Shown here: positions 22,360-33,795 of the stretch, one piece after another
Position numbering within the stretch: the first letter of the stretch is position 1
How the letters are laid out: every line of letters begins with the position of its first letter
Origin: Phellopilus nigrolimitatus
Lineage: Eukaryota > Basidiomycota > Agaricomycetes > Hymenochaetales > Hymenochaetaceae
Length of the DNA: 64,000 bases
Assembly (NCBI GenBank): GCA_021029095.1
Contig: JAJOHG010000124.1
Location: 1-64,000 of the forward strand
Direction of reading: 5' to 3'
Notes under the pieces: model-generated
The model's database searches: none
What the model was told of the DNA's origin: nothing
The model's input: the letters and a program-made list of their open reading frames with translations, nothing else
Made by a program: the position numbers and the translations under genes

Positions 22360-23370
22360 GAGAACAGGAACCTGTGGAGGGACCAAGACAACAAAAGGAG
22401 TCTTGCGATGCTCTGAGGCATCCTCGAATGCCTAGGAGGTTATGGTCATCAACAGCTTAAGACTGGACAACGATTAGCTTCGACCAGGCGTCCAAGCAGC
22501 GTCAACTTCCGCGGCTATTTGCCAGCAAGCCCGTCCGTCTCCACACCGTTTGCGGCTGAATTCAAACGATGCCGACCACATAGGAATGCCACATTATGAA
22601 AGTCAAACGCTGGCTCCGTACGATGCCAACTTCCGCGGCTATTTGCCAGCAGACCTGTCCGTCTCCACACCGTTTGCGGCCGAAGCCGAACGGTGCTGAC
22701 CACATCGGAATGCCACATTATGGAAGTTGAGATGTCGCTCGAGTAGATGGTCAAGAATTCATAATATAGTGCCGTGAGGGAGGAAATAGGTTGTGTGAGT
22801 TTAGGCGAGAGTGGGTCTAAGAGGGGAGAAATTAGCGGCAGAATTGTATGCCATCGAGTGGTCACTCACTTCAAGATACGCCATCATCAGTCGGTCCACA
22901 ACTGGAGGACAAGACATTTAGAAACATAGGATCGTATGCGAGGAGGCCGTCGCGTCGCGAATGCGTAGCAAAATTCAAGTGGCAGGAATCAGGTGGCACA
23001 CGCTGTTCGGCGGGACATGAGTGGAGGCTTCGATAGATGAAGGAATAGCTGCTTACTTGGAGTAGCAAGCAGCACGTGGAAGAGCCTCATGCTGAAGCGG
23101 GGGATTCAGTCGCAGAGGAGGTGGTGGTAGGAAGGGAAGAGAGGCTGACAAGTGAGGACGCGAAGGGACGCGACTTTATGCGGTTCCAAGCCACGTTCGA
23201 ACTCCGATTGAAACATGATCGACTAGCCGGTTTCGGTATCCACCTGTCCTGTTTCGGACGTAGGCCGCAGATCCTCGGCGCTCGCATCGTAATCTTACAG
23301 CCTCAATTCACCCAACATGCTAATATACGTACAGTTGTACTGCTGCTACAGGACGTTGAGGCCTGAGCTC
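22360..23370 (+). repeat. Dispersed repeat R1, copy 1 (most complete)
   Basis: Matches the reverse complement of 30500-31300 along most of its length: GACCAAGACAAC...GGAGTCTTGCGATG at the left, CTTCCGCGGCTATTT and ATGCCACATTATG in the middle, ATAATATAGTNCC and TTAGCGGC further on, then CTTGGAGTAGCAAGC, GCTGAAGCGGGG, GACAAGTGAGGACGCGA and GAACTCCGATTGAAACATGATCGACTAG-type text at the right. Shorter pieces are at 42520-42690 and 44640-44705. It carries a tandem duplication of a unit of about 124 bp (22503 and 22627) that copy 2 has only once. No long frame, no clear terminal repeats, so class unknown. Its right end lies about 50 bases from the 3' end of the convergent TGL2-like gene. Confidence 0.7.
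22503..22750. repeat. Tandem duplication of a unit of about 124 bp inside R1
   Basis: Both units start CAACTTCCGCGGCTATTTGCC and end near ATGCCACATTATGGAAG. They are diverged by a handful of substitutions (for example AAGCCCGTC against AGACCTGTC). Confidence 0.75.
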
Positions 23371-23415
23371 GCATGTATCGCAATACAAACGCTGATGCTT
23401 AAAGCGCACAAGAGG

Positions 23416-25415
23416 TTACAGCCCATCATCATACAGCTTCCGCGCGAGCGCAACATAGAACCTCTCGAGGTCGAACTTCAGACGCGGGTCCTTCGGCTCT
23501 CGCGCCTTCTCCTCATCTACTCGCTTTTCTTCGGCTGCTTTGGAAGAAGCAGTTATGGGAACGGCACTAGAGGACTTCTTCAGCGGCACCTGCTCCGAGA
23601 TCCAGTCGAACACAGCTGAGAGCTTGTCCGTCGACGACTTGAGCGCGGCATCCTCTGCATCAGTCTGCGATACTACCCGTGTATGTTTACGACCTCGATC
23701 GAGCTCCTTTTCCTCCTTCCGCTCTTCTTCGCGCCACCACGCCACCCAGTCCCTCCAGTTCACGTGAGCGAGCGGGTCCGACAAAGAGTTCCGTACCACA
23801 CTCGGAAGCGAGAGATCCATGTTCCATTCGCCGTCGCGGCCAACGCTGCCACGCGCCCCACGCACGTCCCAATGATCGCAACCCTCAAGCGTGCCGAGGA
23901 ACTCGCCCCATCGCGCACTGTCCACGCTCACAAGTCCATCGTTACCCCATTGCTCCCGTGCCGCGGCGTCCGGAGCGCATTGCGCACGCTTCTGCGCCTC
24001 GACGCCGTCAACTACTGTCTTCGGAAGCCACAGAGGGTGCCATACGCTCATACTTTTTACACGAGCGGCGACACTGTAGTAACGCACGCGCGGATCGTCT
24101 GGTGTTGCGGGGTTGAAGACACTCTCTAAATAGTCCGTGCTGAGGTTCGCATACGCAGGCGAATCAAGGATCGAGAGCAGCAGTGTCGTGAACGATGACG
24201 GGAGGCTAGCGAGCGAGAAAGCAAACGGAGATCGATTTGAGGCGTCCGGCGGGACCTGCCCATCTCTTTTCGCCTGCTGTCGAAGCTTCCCAATACCTAT
24301 GTTGTTCTGTTTACAGGTGTAAGGCTCGTCCTCGTGAAGTCAGAAAATCGCGTACCGAGCACCAGTCCATGAATGGGCTGCCGCGATGAGGAGTGCAGAT
24401 CGTAGTCAATGAAGCTGGGCGGTACTCCTCCGGTTTGACGTGGGATATGAGATGCCGACAGTCCAGCCCACCCATCGAGTGTGCAATGAAATTTATATCT
24501 TGCCCGAACGCGTTTTCGCGCAAAAACTTATCCATGCGTTCCGCACGCGATTCGATCGAACCCGTGCTGCACATTAAAGACGTGTAAGCATTTATCAGAA
24601 GACATATTAATGAACTTACCCAGGCACGCCTGTGACGATTACCTCTGCGCCAATCTTCTTTTTGAGCACCTTAAGCACGTTCGCCCAATAATGCAACTGG
24701 AGTATCGGGAAAGATGAAGGACCACGGACGTCGTAACCATATAATCCTTCATGACCTCTTACCATCAGTCCAAAGAGTCCAGTAGCACATGGGAAAGAAG
24801 CGCGCACCATGGCACAGAACGATCGGATAGCGAGGTTTCCGGACGGGATCAAAAAGGGTTGGGTTGAGCATGAGAGCATCTATCGGCGACAATGGTTCAT
24901 TCGATCTGGCACCAGACGGTGGCGGTCTAGAGGAAGGGGGAGGAGCAGATTTCGGAGGGGAGTATTTCTCGTCTAAATCGGCGTCAGTCGAGTCGCTCTT
25001 GCTTGACTGGTCGAACGAAATAGAGTGCGCCTGACGGGGAGGTACAGGCTGCCTCAAGGTCATGTTCCATAGCCTCAGACGGCTCCAACGCGTATAATGA
25101 ATCCCATCTGGGTTTCGATAATTGGCTGAAATTTATTTAATAATCCATCCTTCGGGTGCATGATGCAGGCGCAAACTTACCAAAAGTAACCCCACCACGG
25201 GTATCGTCCAGCTCTGAGTTCAGCAGCGATTCCGATCGTATGCGAGTGTTCTCGGAGTCATTTGGAGCACCACTCCCCGCCGAAGTTTCTCTTCCCGCTT
25301 CAAGCTCTACCTTCTGCAACAAAAGGTACTGGTTTGAGACTGCGAGCGATGAGAAGACGTTGAACAGCTGTCGAAGGAAGCGCACGACTGGAAGTGGGAG
25401 GGAAAGGTGATACAT
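23416..25415 (-). CDS. TGL2-like lipase (alpha/beta hydrolase, bacterial-lipase type)
   Basis: Multi-exon gene starting MYHLSLPLPVVRFLRQLFNVF at 25415. The lipase core reads RKPRYPIVLCHGLFGLM, LHYWANVLKVLKKKIGAEVIVTGVPG, GSIESRAERMDKFL and NFIAHSMGGLDCRHL, so the nucleophile elbow is AHSMGG. CTPHRGSPF follows; later GNDGLVSVDSARWGEFLG and GCDHWDVRG supply the likely acid and His. This matches yeast TGL2-type triacylglycerol lipases (mitochondrial in yeast), here about 560 aa with a Ser/Pro-rich insert near the N-terminus and a charged C-terminal extension (KAAEEKRVDEEKAREPKD). The N-terminus is basic and hydrophobic and could be a mitochondrial presequence. The 3' end faces repeat R1. Confidence 0.85.
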
Positions 25416-26588
25416 CGCCCTCTTCGCCGGCGAGTCATGAAAATGAGATAAAGACCAGTCCCCTCAGCAACGAGGACGCCTTGCACAGTTGATCCTCGAC
25501 GATATAAGTAAACCGCGAGCGTTGGGGAACGTCGAGAGTCAAGATGGGCTCAAATTGGGGAGCGCGTCTCGGTGAACTCGGATGACGTATAGATCACGTG
25601 CGCGATCCCCGGAGTCCTCGGGCCTCGGTATTGGCCGTCTGCACCCGACTTTGCAAATCTGCAACATTGCACATACATGTACATACGTTTCCATGCTTGG
25701 TGAAACCGCCGCCGTCCACTACAATCTACTGAGGATGCTTGAATGACGGAAACATGTCTTCTTGTTCAGTTCGCCGGACTATCTATGGTTTTCCTGTTCT
25801 CTGTTTGCTCACTGTCCCTTTGCGGCGGAATACGGAATGTTGGCAAAAATTGGATATAGAAAAGATTATGGATTGCAAACCGCTCCAAAATTTCATTCTC
25901 ATGTTCCACCTTATTTTCATGCCACCCATAAAGATGTAAAGATTTCACTCGTGTAAAAATTGTGAGCGAGCAATTCACTTGTGCCAATTTAAGGATCTGT
26001 GAGAATTTTACGTGTCAGCAAGTCACTTGTGTAAATAAAATAAAAAAGTTTCTACTTTTGAGACACTATATCGCCCATAGAGACACTATACCGCCCATAC
26101 AACTGAGTCCACCGATACAACTGCGTAAGGCGAACTCGGACATCCAATCTGAAAAAGGTCTACTTTGCATATCGGTCAACTCGCTTCCGCTTTTGTTCGT
26201 CCTTGCTAGAGCAATCCTGGCAGCTGACGGACTACGCAAATAGTGATGGCGCGTTATTTATCGCGCTTTCCCGCCTCATCTCGTCGACTTACCAACCAGC
26301 TATTTCCGCTCCTGTTCTCGCTGCAATGCTGGAAGCGCTCACGTCATCTCTAATACACCTTGTCATTTCCCTGGCCGTCGTGATGCTCGCAATCTTGTGT
26401 TCATCTCAGTCGAGAAGCCACATTTTTGCAGGTTTCGCATCTTCGAAAGGCCAACGAGTCAGCTCGGGGTGCACGTTTGCTGGCTACGGTGCGGCAGTTC
26501 TAAGTTATCCCCATGGTTTGTATGCATTGTCCGACTCACATTGCCTTTGCTCAAACCAAAGACAATATCTTCAAGAAATCAAGGAGAC
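25416..26588. other. Intergenic region with a short tandem repeat
   Basis: No gene recognised. GAGACACTATATCGCCCATA occurs twice head to tail (26060-26099). The rest is promoter DNA of the lipase (left) and chitinase (right). Confidence 0.5.
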
Positions 26589-26596
26589 GTATAAAA
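26589..26596 (+). promoter_or_regulatory. Possible TATA box of the chitinase gene
   Basis: GTATAAAATG lies about 85 bases upstream of the ATG at 26678. Motif-only evidence. Confidence 0.35.
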
Positions 26597-26677
26597 TGTT
26601 GGCCAACATGCATCGTCTCATTCTTCATCCTGAAATTGTCAATAGTTCTTCTCCGTACACTCCCCAATTTTGTCAAC

Positions 26678-28286
26678 ATGCTTCTCAAAGCTCTTGCTTC
26701 AACCGCAATTTGTCTGGCTACACTGTCTTCCGTGACTTCGGTTGGCGGCGCCCCTGCAGACACAAACAGTTCTTCAGTGTCAAGCGGTACTTGCACTTTA
26801 AGCTCTCCTGCAAGTATCCCGTCAGACTCGGGCTCAAATACTACTTCAAACTCAACCTCAAGCGGTACTGGTACTTTGAGTTCTTCTGCAAGTATCCCGT
26901 CAGACTCGGGCTCAAATAGTACTTTAAACTCAACCTCAAGTGGTACTGGTACCTTGAGTTCTCCTGCAAGTATCCCGTCAGGCTCGGGCTCAAATAGTAC
27001 TTCAAACTCAACCTCAACTAATACGACGTCATCGTCTTCCGGACCACAATTTGTCATCTATAGCGACAAATCTGTGGAGGGCGTCGTTCCTGATGTATCT
27101 GACGTCGAGGGTTATACCGTCTTGTCCGTTCTCTCCCGATTCAACACTACCTTCAACTGACCTTCCCTTACTTCATTCAGCGCTCTCTCGTTCCTTACAG
27201 GCAGTAGTGCAGTCGATCAAGCTCAAGCTTGGGCTAACCTTGATAATAGCACTCGCAATGACATTAAGAACAAGTACAATTCTGCAGGTATCAAGCTCAT
27301 TGTTTCTGCCTTCGGCTCCACGATATCACCGACTACAAGTGGTGTCGATGCGACTCAAGTAGCCAACAACATGGCCACATGGGTGAAGACGTATGGTCTG
27401 GATGGCATCGATGTTGATTATGAGGTCAACTTCCATTCTCTAATTGTCTGCCCTGCAATCTAACGCATTTATATTTTAGGACACCACTGCCATGAATGCC
27501 CAGGATGGTAAGGCCGAAGCTTGGCTGACGACTTTCACACAGACTCTCCGTAGCCAGCTCCCTCAAGGTCAATATATCCTGACTCACGCTCGTATGGTTC
27601 TCTACCTTATGTGTCAAGTGCTCCTACGTTGACCGAAGTTTTCAGCTATGGCTCCCTGGTTCTCGACGACGAAGTACAAAAGCGGTGCTTACATGACTGT
27701 GAACAAGAACGTCGGAGACATGATTGATTGGGTAAGTAAGCGGATGTGTTAAAAGCATGTCTTCGATACTTACATACTTTCTTTAGTACAATGTTCAGGT
27801 AATTCGGCCTTTCGCACCCTAACTGTGACAATTCTGACCTCCCTTTTACTCTCGCATATGCAGTTTTACAACCGTAAGTATTTCTTCTCTTTCTTCCAAC
27901 TATTTCGTATCCTAATATTATATTCGACAGAGATCGGCGACTACACCACCTGCGATTCTCTTCTGAACAAGGCCATTGAGAACCCCAATACTTCTCTTTT
28001 CGAGATCGCCGCAGCGGGTGTTGATGTAAACAAGCTCGTCATTGGCAAGCCCGCAATCACATCGGATGCGTCAAACGGGTTCATAGATACAAACACTCTT
28101 GCAACTTGCATTGCTCAGGCCAAGCAGAAAAACTGGAACGCTGGTGCTATGGTCTGGGAGGTTCGTTTACGTCTGATTTCTGAGTTTAAAGCTAGTTCTA
28201 GGTGTTGAATACTTTAATTACAGTACCCCGATGCCAACGCAGCTTGGATCAAGACCGTCCGCGGTAGTGCGTTCCCCATAAGTTAA
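26678..28286 (+). CDS. Secreted GH18 chitinase with N-terminal Ser/Thr repeat region
   Basis: Signal peptide MLLKALASTAICLATLSSVTS, then three copies of a 26-residue Ser/Thr/Gly repeat, then a GH18 barrel: QFVIYSDKSVEG, GYTVFALSFLTG, AGIKLIVSAFGST, and the catalytic YGLDGIDVDYE (DxxDxDxE, Glu as proton donor). Then YILTHAPMAPWFST, MIDWYNVQFYNQIGDYTTC and AGAMVWEYPDANAAWI. Exon 1 ends 27123 (donor GTCCGT), exon 2 is 27181-27424, exon 3 27480-27591, exon 4 starts 27646. Then come two microexons, 27787-27798 (12 nt) and 27864-27873 (10 nt), together spelling the conserved YNVQFYN. Stop at 28284-28286. It hydrolyses beta-1,4-GlcNAc chains in the cell wall or medium. No carbohydrate-binding module is seen. 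Confidence 0.9.
26783..27016 (+). repeat. Coding minisatellite, 3 x 78 bp
   Basis: Units begin at 26783, 26861 and 26939 (AGCGGTACT or AGTGGTACT). Each encodes one 26-residue repeat of the type SSGTGTLSSPASIPS. The period is a multiple of three, so copy-number change keeps the frame. Confidence 0.9.
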
Positions 28287-29105
28287 TAGGTAAGTTTGCG
28301 TACGACGGTCTTGAATACGGGGATACGGCTGGTACTGTGATACTCGAAGTAAAGACGACACCCCTACTAGTATTATGCTTAACTTATCGGTCGTAGAATG
28401 CATGGCGTCTATCGTGTATTATTATTCCATTCTTTTACATACAAACACAATGATAATAAATCACTTATAATTGCATGACTGAATTTTCTGTTGAAATACG
28501 AGGGGCGATGTCACCAGCAGTCGTGCACAGGGAGTCCGTTTGACCCGTTGGCGGTGGTGGGCAAACGCGATAGATAGCAAGATACAAACCGTCCTAGTTG
28601 CTTACTAATCTACCCGATATGTCCGTAAGCCCAAAATCAGTTTCTGCGCGTTCGCAGAATTCCAACATTTTCTGACTCAAGTGCCGCACTCACTATTCAA
28701 GAATGAGATTTGCCGCCATACTATGTAGGAGGAGGAGGCGCCTGAGTGACTATCAAAGAGATCTTGCAGTTAGCCGCGGCCACGCAACCGGCCGTAGGCT
28801 TTCGGTGTGACGTACGCATTCAATTTTGCGCTGGCACTATTATATCTCCGGCAGCTTCGACACGAGCTCGTATTCCGCTCGGCCCCATATATCAAATCCT
28901 TCACACTCACTCAGAAGATCCCGAGCTGCAGCGACGCAACCATACTAGAATGATTTCGCACTTTGTCCGAATCGCACTTTACTTGCGAATAGGCTTCCTA
29001 AGTTTTGATGGTGTTCATCAGCATTGGGTGACTCAACTACAGATATAAGAGTGTTTGTCTTCGGTATTCCGAGTCGTATGCATCATCTGAGACTCACCTG
29101 AGAAC
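28287..29105. other. Intergenic region, no gene seen
   Basis: 3' flank of the chitinase and promoter of hydrolase 1. No convincing frame. Confidence 0.5.
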
Positions 29106-30359
29106 ATGCCACCACCGGATGAGATGCACACGGCTCAAATTGACAGCGATGGAACGCAATTTGCTTATATCGATTCAGGGGCGCCGCAATCAGATACTTA
29201 CACGACCGTGGTTTGTGTACATGGGTATACTTTCAATGCACGTGAGTTTCGGAATCCTATATAATGTTTTGTTTATTTGACCATAATATTCAACAGTGAA
29301 CTTTTCCCGTTTGCTTCCCCTCGCTCACAAGCACGACCTTCGCGTCATTGCGCCCAACCGGCGAGACTATGCTGGCTCAACGCCGTTCTCCGACATTGAG
29401 CTCGACGTGCTCAATGGGAAGGAGGACCGTGCTCACAAGGATTTTCTCCAGAAGCGCGGCCTCGAGATAGCCCGTTTCCTGGTCTGGATAATCTCGGAGA
29501 AGAAGATCCCGCAATCAAATGGGACGTCTGGAGGACTGGCACTTCTGGGTTGGTCGTTGGGGAACGTTACGACACTGTCCTTCTTAGCCCATTTAGGCTC
29601 GTACCCACAAGAGATAATAGCTACTCTGGAGCCCTACCTCAGAACGTTTTGTTTATACGGTTGGTGAGCATTTTATTATACATGAACTTGCTATTTACCA
29701 GTGTCTCTTAGATATCCAGAACACATATTTGGGATACCCGAGCCCGGAAGGCGCCTATTCTCCCTTCTCCGATCCAGAGATCCCGCAAGACATGGTCGAC
29801 GCGGCTTTCGCGAAATGGATATCATCATATTACGCACATCCTGCGTATTCTGACATCACCGCCGGCGGAACGTCGCCAGGTCGTTCCTTCGAAACTCTGC
29901 AGGATCGCACACCAGAGAATCCATACCGCAGCTGCACAACAGACACCCTCGCTGCGGAGGAGTCACTATTAGTAACCGACTCAGCACCGGCCGCTCGCTC
30001 GGAGCAGAAGATGGTCTGGAACATCCAGCTTCCTACCTTTCATGACCAGGCTCGACGCGCACTGCTTTTCAGAGACAACGAAGAGTTGCTACCAGAGCTA
30101 AACATCTGTTCTGTTTATGGGCTCGCGTCCGAGTGGGACGTTCAGTGGGCGGTGTGGGAGCTCGAGAAGGACTACACTAGGTGGCGGGCGGAGGGTATAC
30201 GAGTCAGGCCGGTCAAATTCATGCCCGTTGAGGGCGGGAATCACTTTGTGAGCTCTGAAGTAGCTTATTTGTCTCAACAGTGCACTGACAAGTTTTCAGA
30301 TACATTGGGACGACGCAGATAAATTTCTGAAGATGTTGAGGGGTGTAGTCGGCGCGTGA
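29106..30359 (+). CDS. Alpha/beta hydrolase, paralogue 1 of 4
   Basis: Starts MPPPDEMHTAQIDSDGTQF. Exon joins are FNA-LNFSRLLPL (donor GTGAGT) and LYG-DIQNTYLGYP; the last intron splits NHF-IHWDDADKFL, stop 30357-30359. Fold motifs: TTVVCVHGYTF (oxyanion loop), RVIAPNRRDYAGS, LALLGWSLGNVTTL (nucleophile Ser in GWSLGN), and near the end PVEGGNHF (catalytic His). About 350 aa, no signal peptide, no transmembrane helix, so probably a cytosolic esterase/epoxide-hydrolase-like enzyme with unknown substrate. Three paralogues lie at 31897-33165, 42793-44043 and 44782-46063 with the same exon plan. An R1 repeat copy lies just downstream, as for the others. Confidence 0.85.
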
Positions 30360-30499
30360 TGATCTGGCTCCTCAATACTAGCCGATACAGTCAGCTTAAA
30401 ATATTGTACTGTACATGTTTGCTAGGCTACGAACTCGATTGTTGATGATGGCGACTCGTAGTCTACTGTTAGATATTTTGTTTATACCAATTGTGTTTT

Positions 30500-31300
30500 T
30501 CGAGTATTAACGGCTTTTATCGGAAAAGCTATATGCAATTCAAAGGTCTCAAGAGACGACCGACAGCGACAGCAATAAGTATGCTCCATCTGCAGAAGAT
30601 CTGCACGCCACGCTTGTCCAGAAAGGGACCGATAATGCTCTAGTCGATCACGTTTCAATCGGAGTTCAAACATGGTCTGTGGTCGTCCCCTCGCGTCCTC
30701 ACTTATCAGCCTGTCTCTCCCTCCTACCACTAGCTCCTCTGCGAGAGAAGTCCCCGCTTCAGCTTAAGTTTCTCTCAGCTGCCGCTTGCTACTCCAAGTA
30801 AGCAGCTGCTCCTTTACTTATCGAAGGTCGGATAGCGCGTGCTACCTGATTTCCTGATTTCTGCCACTCGAACCTCACTATGCATTCCGCGACGCGAAGA
30901 CCTCTGTATACAGCCCTATATCTCTCAACGTCTTTTTCCCCGGCGTATCGGCCGCTAATCTTCCCCCACTTAGATTAACTCTCGCCTGACTTGCTCAACC
31001 TACATTCTTCCTTATGGTACTATATTATAATCTCTGCTCGGGCGACCTCTCAATCTCCATAATGTGGCATTCAGATACGGTAAGCACCGTCCGGATTCGT
31101 CTACAAACGGCGTGGAAACGGACGGGCTTGCTGTAAAATAGCCGCGGAAGTTGACGCTTCTCGGATGCTTGGTCGAAGCGAGTCGGTGTGCAACATTAAG
31201 CTGCTGATTAAGATAGCCCCCTAGGCGTTTGGGAATGCCTCATAGCATCGTAAGACACTCTTTTTTGTCTTGGAGCGTTTATAGTTCGCTGCTTTTCGTA
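30500..31300 (-). repeat. Dispersed repeat R1, copy 2 (inverted relative to copy 1)
   Basis: Reverse complement of much of 22360-23370. Here the GATTGAAACGTGATCGACTAG end faces the 3' end of hydrolase 1, and the CAAGACAAAAAAGAGTG end lies at about 31250-31275. It has one copy of the 124-bp unit. No coding frame. Confidence 0.75.
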
Positions 31301-31896
31301 TGGTACGTGTTATCTTCTATTCGCTTGTACATGTATATGCTCTCAATATCCACTACAGCCATAAATTACCGTGCTATATACGACGTCATGTTGTAGAAGG
31401 GACTGATGAAGGGGAAGAAGGGGAAGGTCTCTGAATTTCTAGTGATTACATTTGCGTTCCGTTAAGGGAGTTTTGACAACTGTAATTAAAAAAAGCACAT
31501 TATACTGCTGTCGAATTTTATTTGCTCTCTCATTAATTCATTCTTAGGATGTCCCTCTTGGGTTTGCAAAGAGAGGTCCTGATTCTCTTCGCTGCACTAA
31601 TTTTTTTTTCTTGTTTCTGTAAAGTTGTGATTGGTTCTCGATGAGCAATATAACATGATGGTTTCGTGACGTCTAGGTATGTTTTAAACCTGACGCGGGC
31701 GCGGGCATCTTGCTCTTCGTGTGAATCTACATTTATCAAAGTATCAGCTGTACGTACTAGCGGCTCCGTCTGAATCACCCAATCTGTGTTAATAATTACT
31801 GATGGGGAAAACTAAGCGTCATCGATTTAACCGTGAACTGGAATATAAAAGAACGACTGTTTTCGTTGCAAATCGCTCTGAGGCCCGCCTGAAAGC
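31301..31896. other. Intergenic region, no gene seen
   Basis: Between R1 copy 2 and hydrolase 2. AT-rich, with no convincing frame. Confidence 0.5.
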
Positions 31897-33165
31897 ATGT
31901 CATTGTCGAATGAGATGCAGACCGCGCAGATTGACGGTGATGGAACGCAATTTGCGTACATCGACTCAGGGGCGCCGCAATCCGATACTTACACGACTGT
32001 GGTTTGCGTACATGGGTTTACTTTCAATGCGCGTAAGTTTCGGAATTCTGAATAAACCTTACTCGGCTGACACCTCGATATTCAACAGTGACCTTTTCTC
32101 GTCTGCTTCCCCTCGCTCACAAGTACAACCTTCGCATTATCGCGCTTAATCGGCGAGACTATGCTGGCTCGACGCCATTCTCCGACGCTGAGCTCGACGT
32201 AGTCAGAGGGAAGGATGACCATGCTCACAAGGAGTTTCTCCAGAAGCGCGGCCTCGAGATAGCTCGTTTCCTGGTCTGGGTCATCTCGGAGAAGAAGATC
32301 CCGCGTACCAGTGAAGACGGGACGTTAGGAGGGCTGGCACTTCTGGGCTGGTCGTTGGGGAACGCTACGACACTGTCCTTCCTGGCTCATCTGGACTCGT
32401 ACCCGCGCGAAGTAATAATTGCGCTGGAGCCCTACCTTAAAACATTCTTCCTATATGGTTAGTCAGTTTCTCATTGTGTGTTCTGGCCTTGCTATTCACT
32501 AGTGTCCTATAGATGCGCCGAACCAATTCCTGGGATACCCGAATCCGGAAGGCGGCTATTTTATTTTCTCCGACACGGAGATCCCGCAGGACAAGGTCGG
32601 CGCGGCGTTCGCGAGATGGGTATCGTCGTATTTCACACACCCTGCGTATTCCGGCATCGCTACCGGTGGAACGCCGCCAGTCCGTTCCCTCGAGTCTCTG
32701 CAGCAACGCATGCCCGAGCGTCCCTACCGCGTTTGCACGACAGACACCCTCACAGGTGAGGAGCTCCTCCTGATTACCGAGACGGCGCCGCTCGTGCGCT
32801 CGGAGCAGCAGTTCGCCGAGAACATCCAGGTCGCCACCTTTGGCGAGCAGGCGCGGCGGGCGCTGCTCTTCGGAGCCAACGAGGATTTGCTCCCAAAACT
32901 AAATGTCCGTCATGTCTATGGGCCCGCGTCCGAGTGGCACACACAGTGGGCGGTGTGGGGGCTCGAGAAGGACTACGCTACGTGGCGGGCGGAGGGTAAG
33001 CGAGTCAGGCCGATCCAGTTCATACCCGTGGAGGGCGGGAACCACTTTGTGAGCGCCGAAGCGGCTTATTTCTCTTGGCTCGGCCTCTCGCTGACGAGCT
33101 TACAGATGCATGTGGACGAGCCGGATATGCTTTTGAAGGTCTTGAAGGATGTAGTCAGTGCGTGA
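31897..33165 (+). CDS. Alpha/beta hydrolase, paralogue 2 of 4
   Basis: Starts MSLSNEMQTAQIDGDGTQF. It has the same exon joins as paralogue 1 (FNA-VTFSRLLPL, LYG-DAPNQFLGYP, NHF-MHVDEPDMLL) and stops at 33165. Active-site text LALLGWSLGNATTL and PVEGGNHF is intact, so it should be functional. Its codon use is GC-richer toward the 3' end (32510-33165) than paralogue 1, fitting its position next to the GC-rich block. Substrate unknown. Confidence 0.85.
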
Positions 33166-33234
33166 TGCGCTGTCACCTGGAGGTTCGCTTGAGATAACAT
33201 CAAGCCTGCGGGCCCCGGACGTTAAGAATGTTTG

Positions 33235-33320
33235 TTTTTATGTAATGTATTTCGTTTGCGACGGCTCTTGTTTCGCCGGAAGTTGTATATGTGACTGAAA
33301 GCGACCAGTGGATAAATCGT
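33235..33320 (-). repeat. Short remnant of the R1 end downstream of hydrolase 2
   Basis: CGACGGCTCTTGTTTCGCCGGAAGTTGTATATG...AGCGACC resembles the AACGGCTTTTATCGGAAAAGCTATATG...AAGAGACGACC end of R1 copy 2 at the same relative place behind hydrolase 1. Similarity is weak and by eye. Confidence 0.35.
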
Positions 33321-33795
33321 GCAGCGACGCGATTACTTCTGCATACATACTGTATGTCCCTAATCTCTCAAGATTTGTCTTCCTAGTCGTGGGCTGACTG
33401 AAGATGGCGCGTCTCAAGATGTGCGGTCAGTTACCCTGACCTGTCTGAGACGTTTCAGACCTGACGCAGGCGCAGGCATGCTGGTCTTCCTTTCCCGGCG
33501 TCCGAGTTCCGGTTCGTCGACCGAGTGCGCGGGACTTGTGTGAGATATGGCGCGAGCTGCACAGCAACCCATCTTTGTCGGTCGATAAATGTTCGAATGC
33601 AGAGAGAATAACCATCCTGAGATCCGTCCGCTTGTTCTATTCAGAGCATAAGTAAATGAGTACAGCAACAAAGGGTAAGCAAAACAACAAAGAATAAAAA
33701 AACCGGTCCGAAAACGTTCAGAAGCATTACAACAGCGAAATAGGTTAGCTATCCTTAGGAATATGCGGCATCCTAACCTGCCAAAAACCGTCTGT
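33321..33795. other. Intergenic region at the left edge of the GC-rich block
   Basis: No gene recognised. Composition changes abruptly near 33820, where the GC-rich MYND gene begins. Confidence 0.5.

Noticed and set aside
26203..26919. 238-codon frame overlapping the start of the chitinase
   Set aside because: Runs through the 78-bp repeats in another frame giving periodic Tyr/Phe/Lys text; the chitinase frame has signal peptide and catalytic domain.
27119..27210. Apparent frameshift in the first chitinase intron
   Set aside because: An intron from 27124 (donor GTCCGT) to 27180 joins GYTVF and ALSFLTG in phase, so no frameshift is needed.
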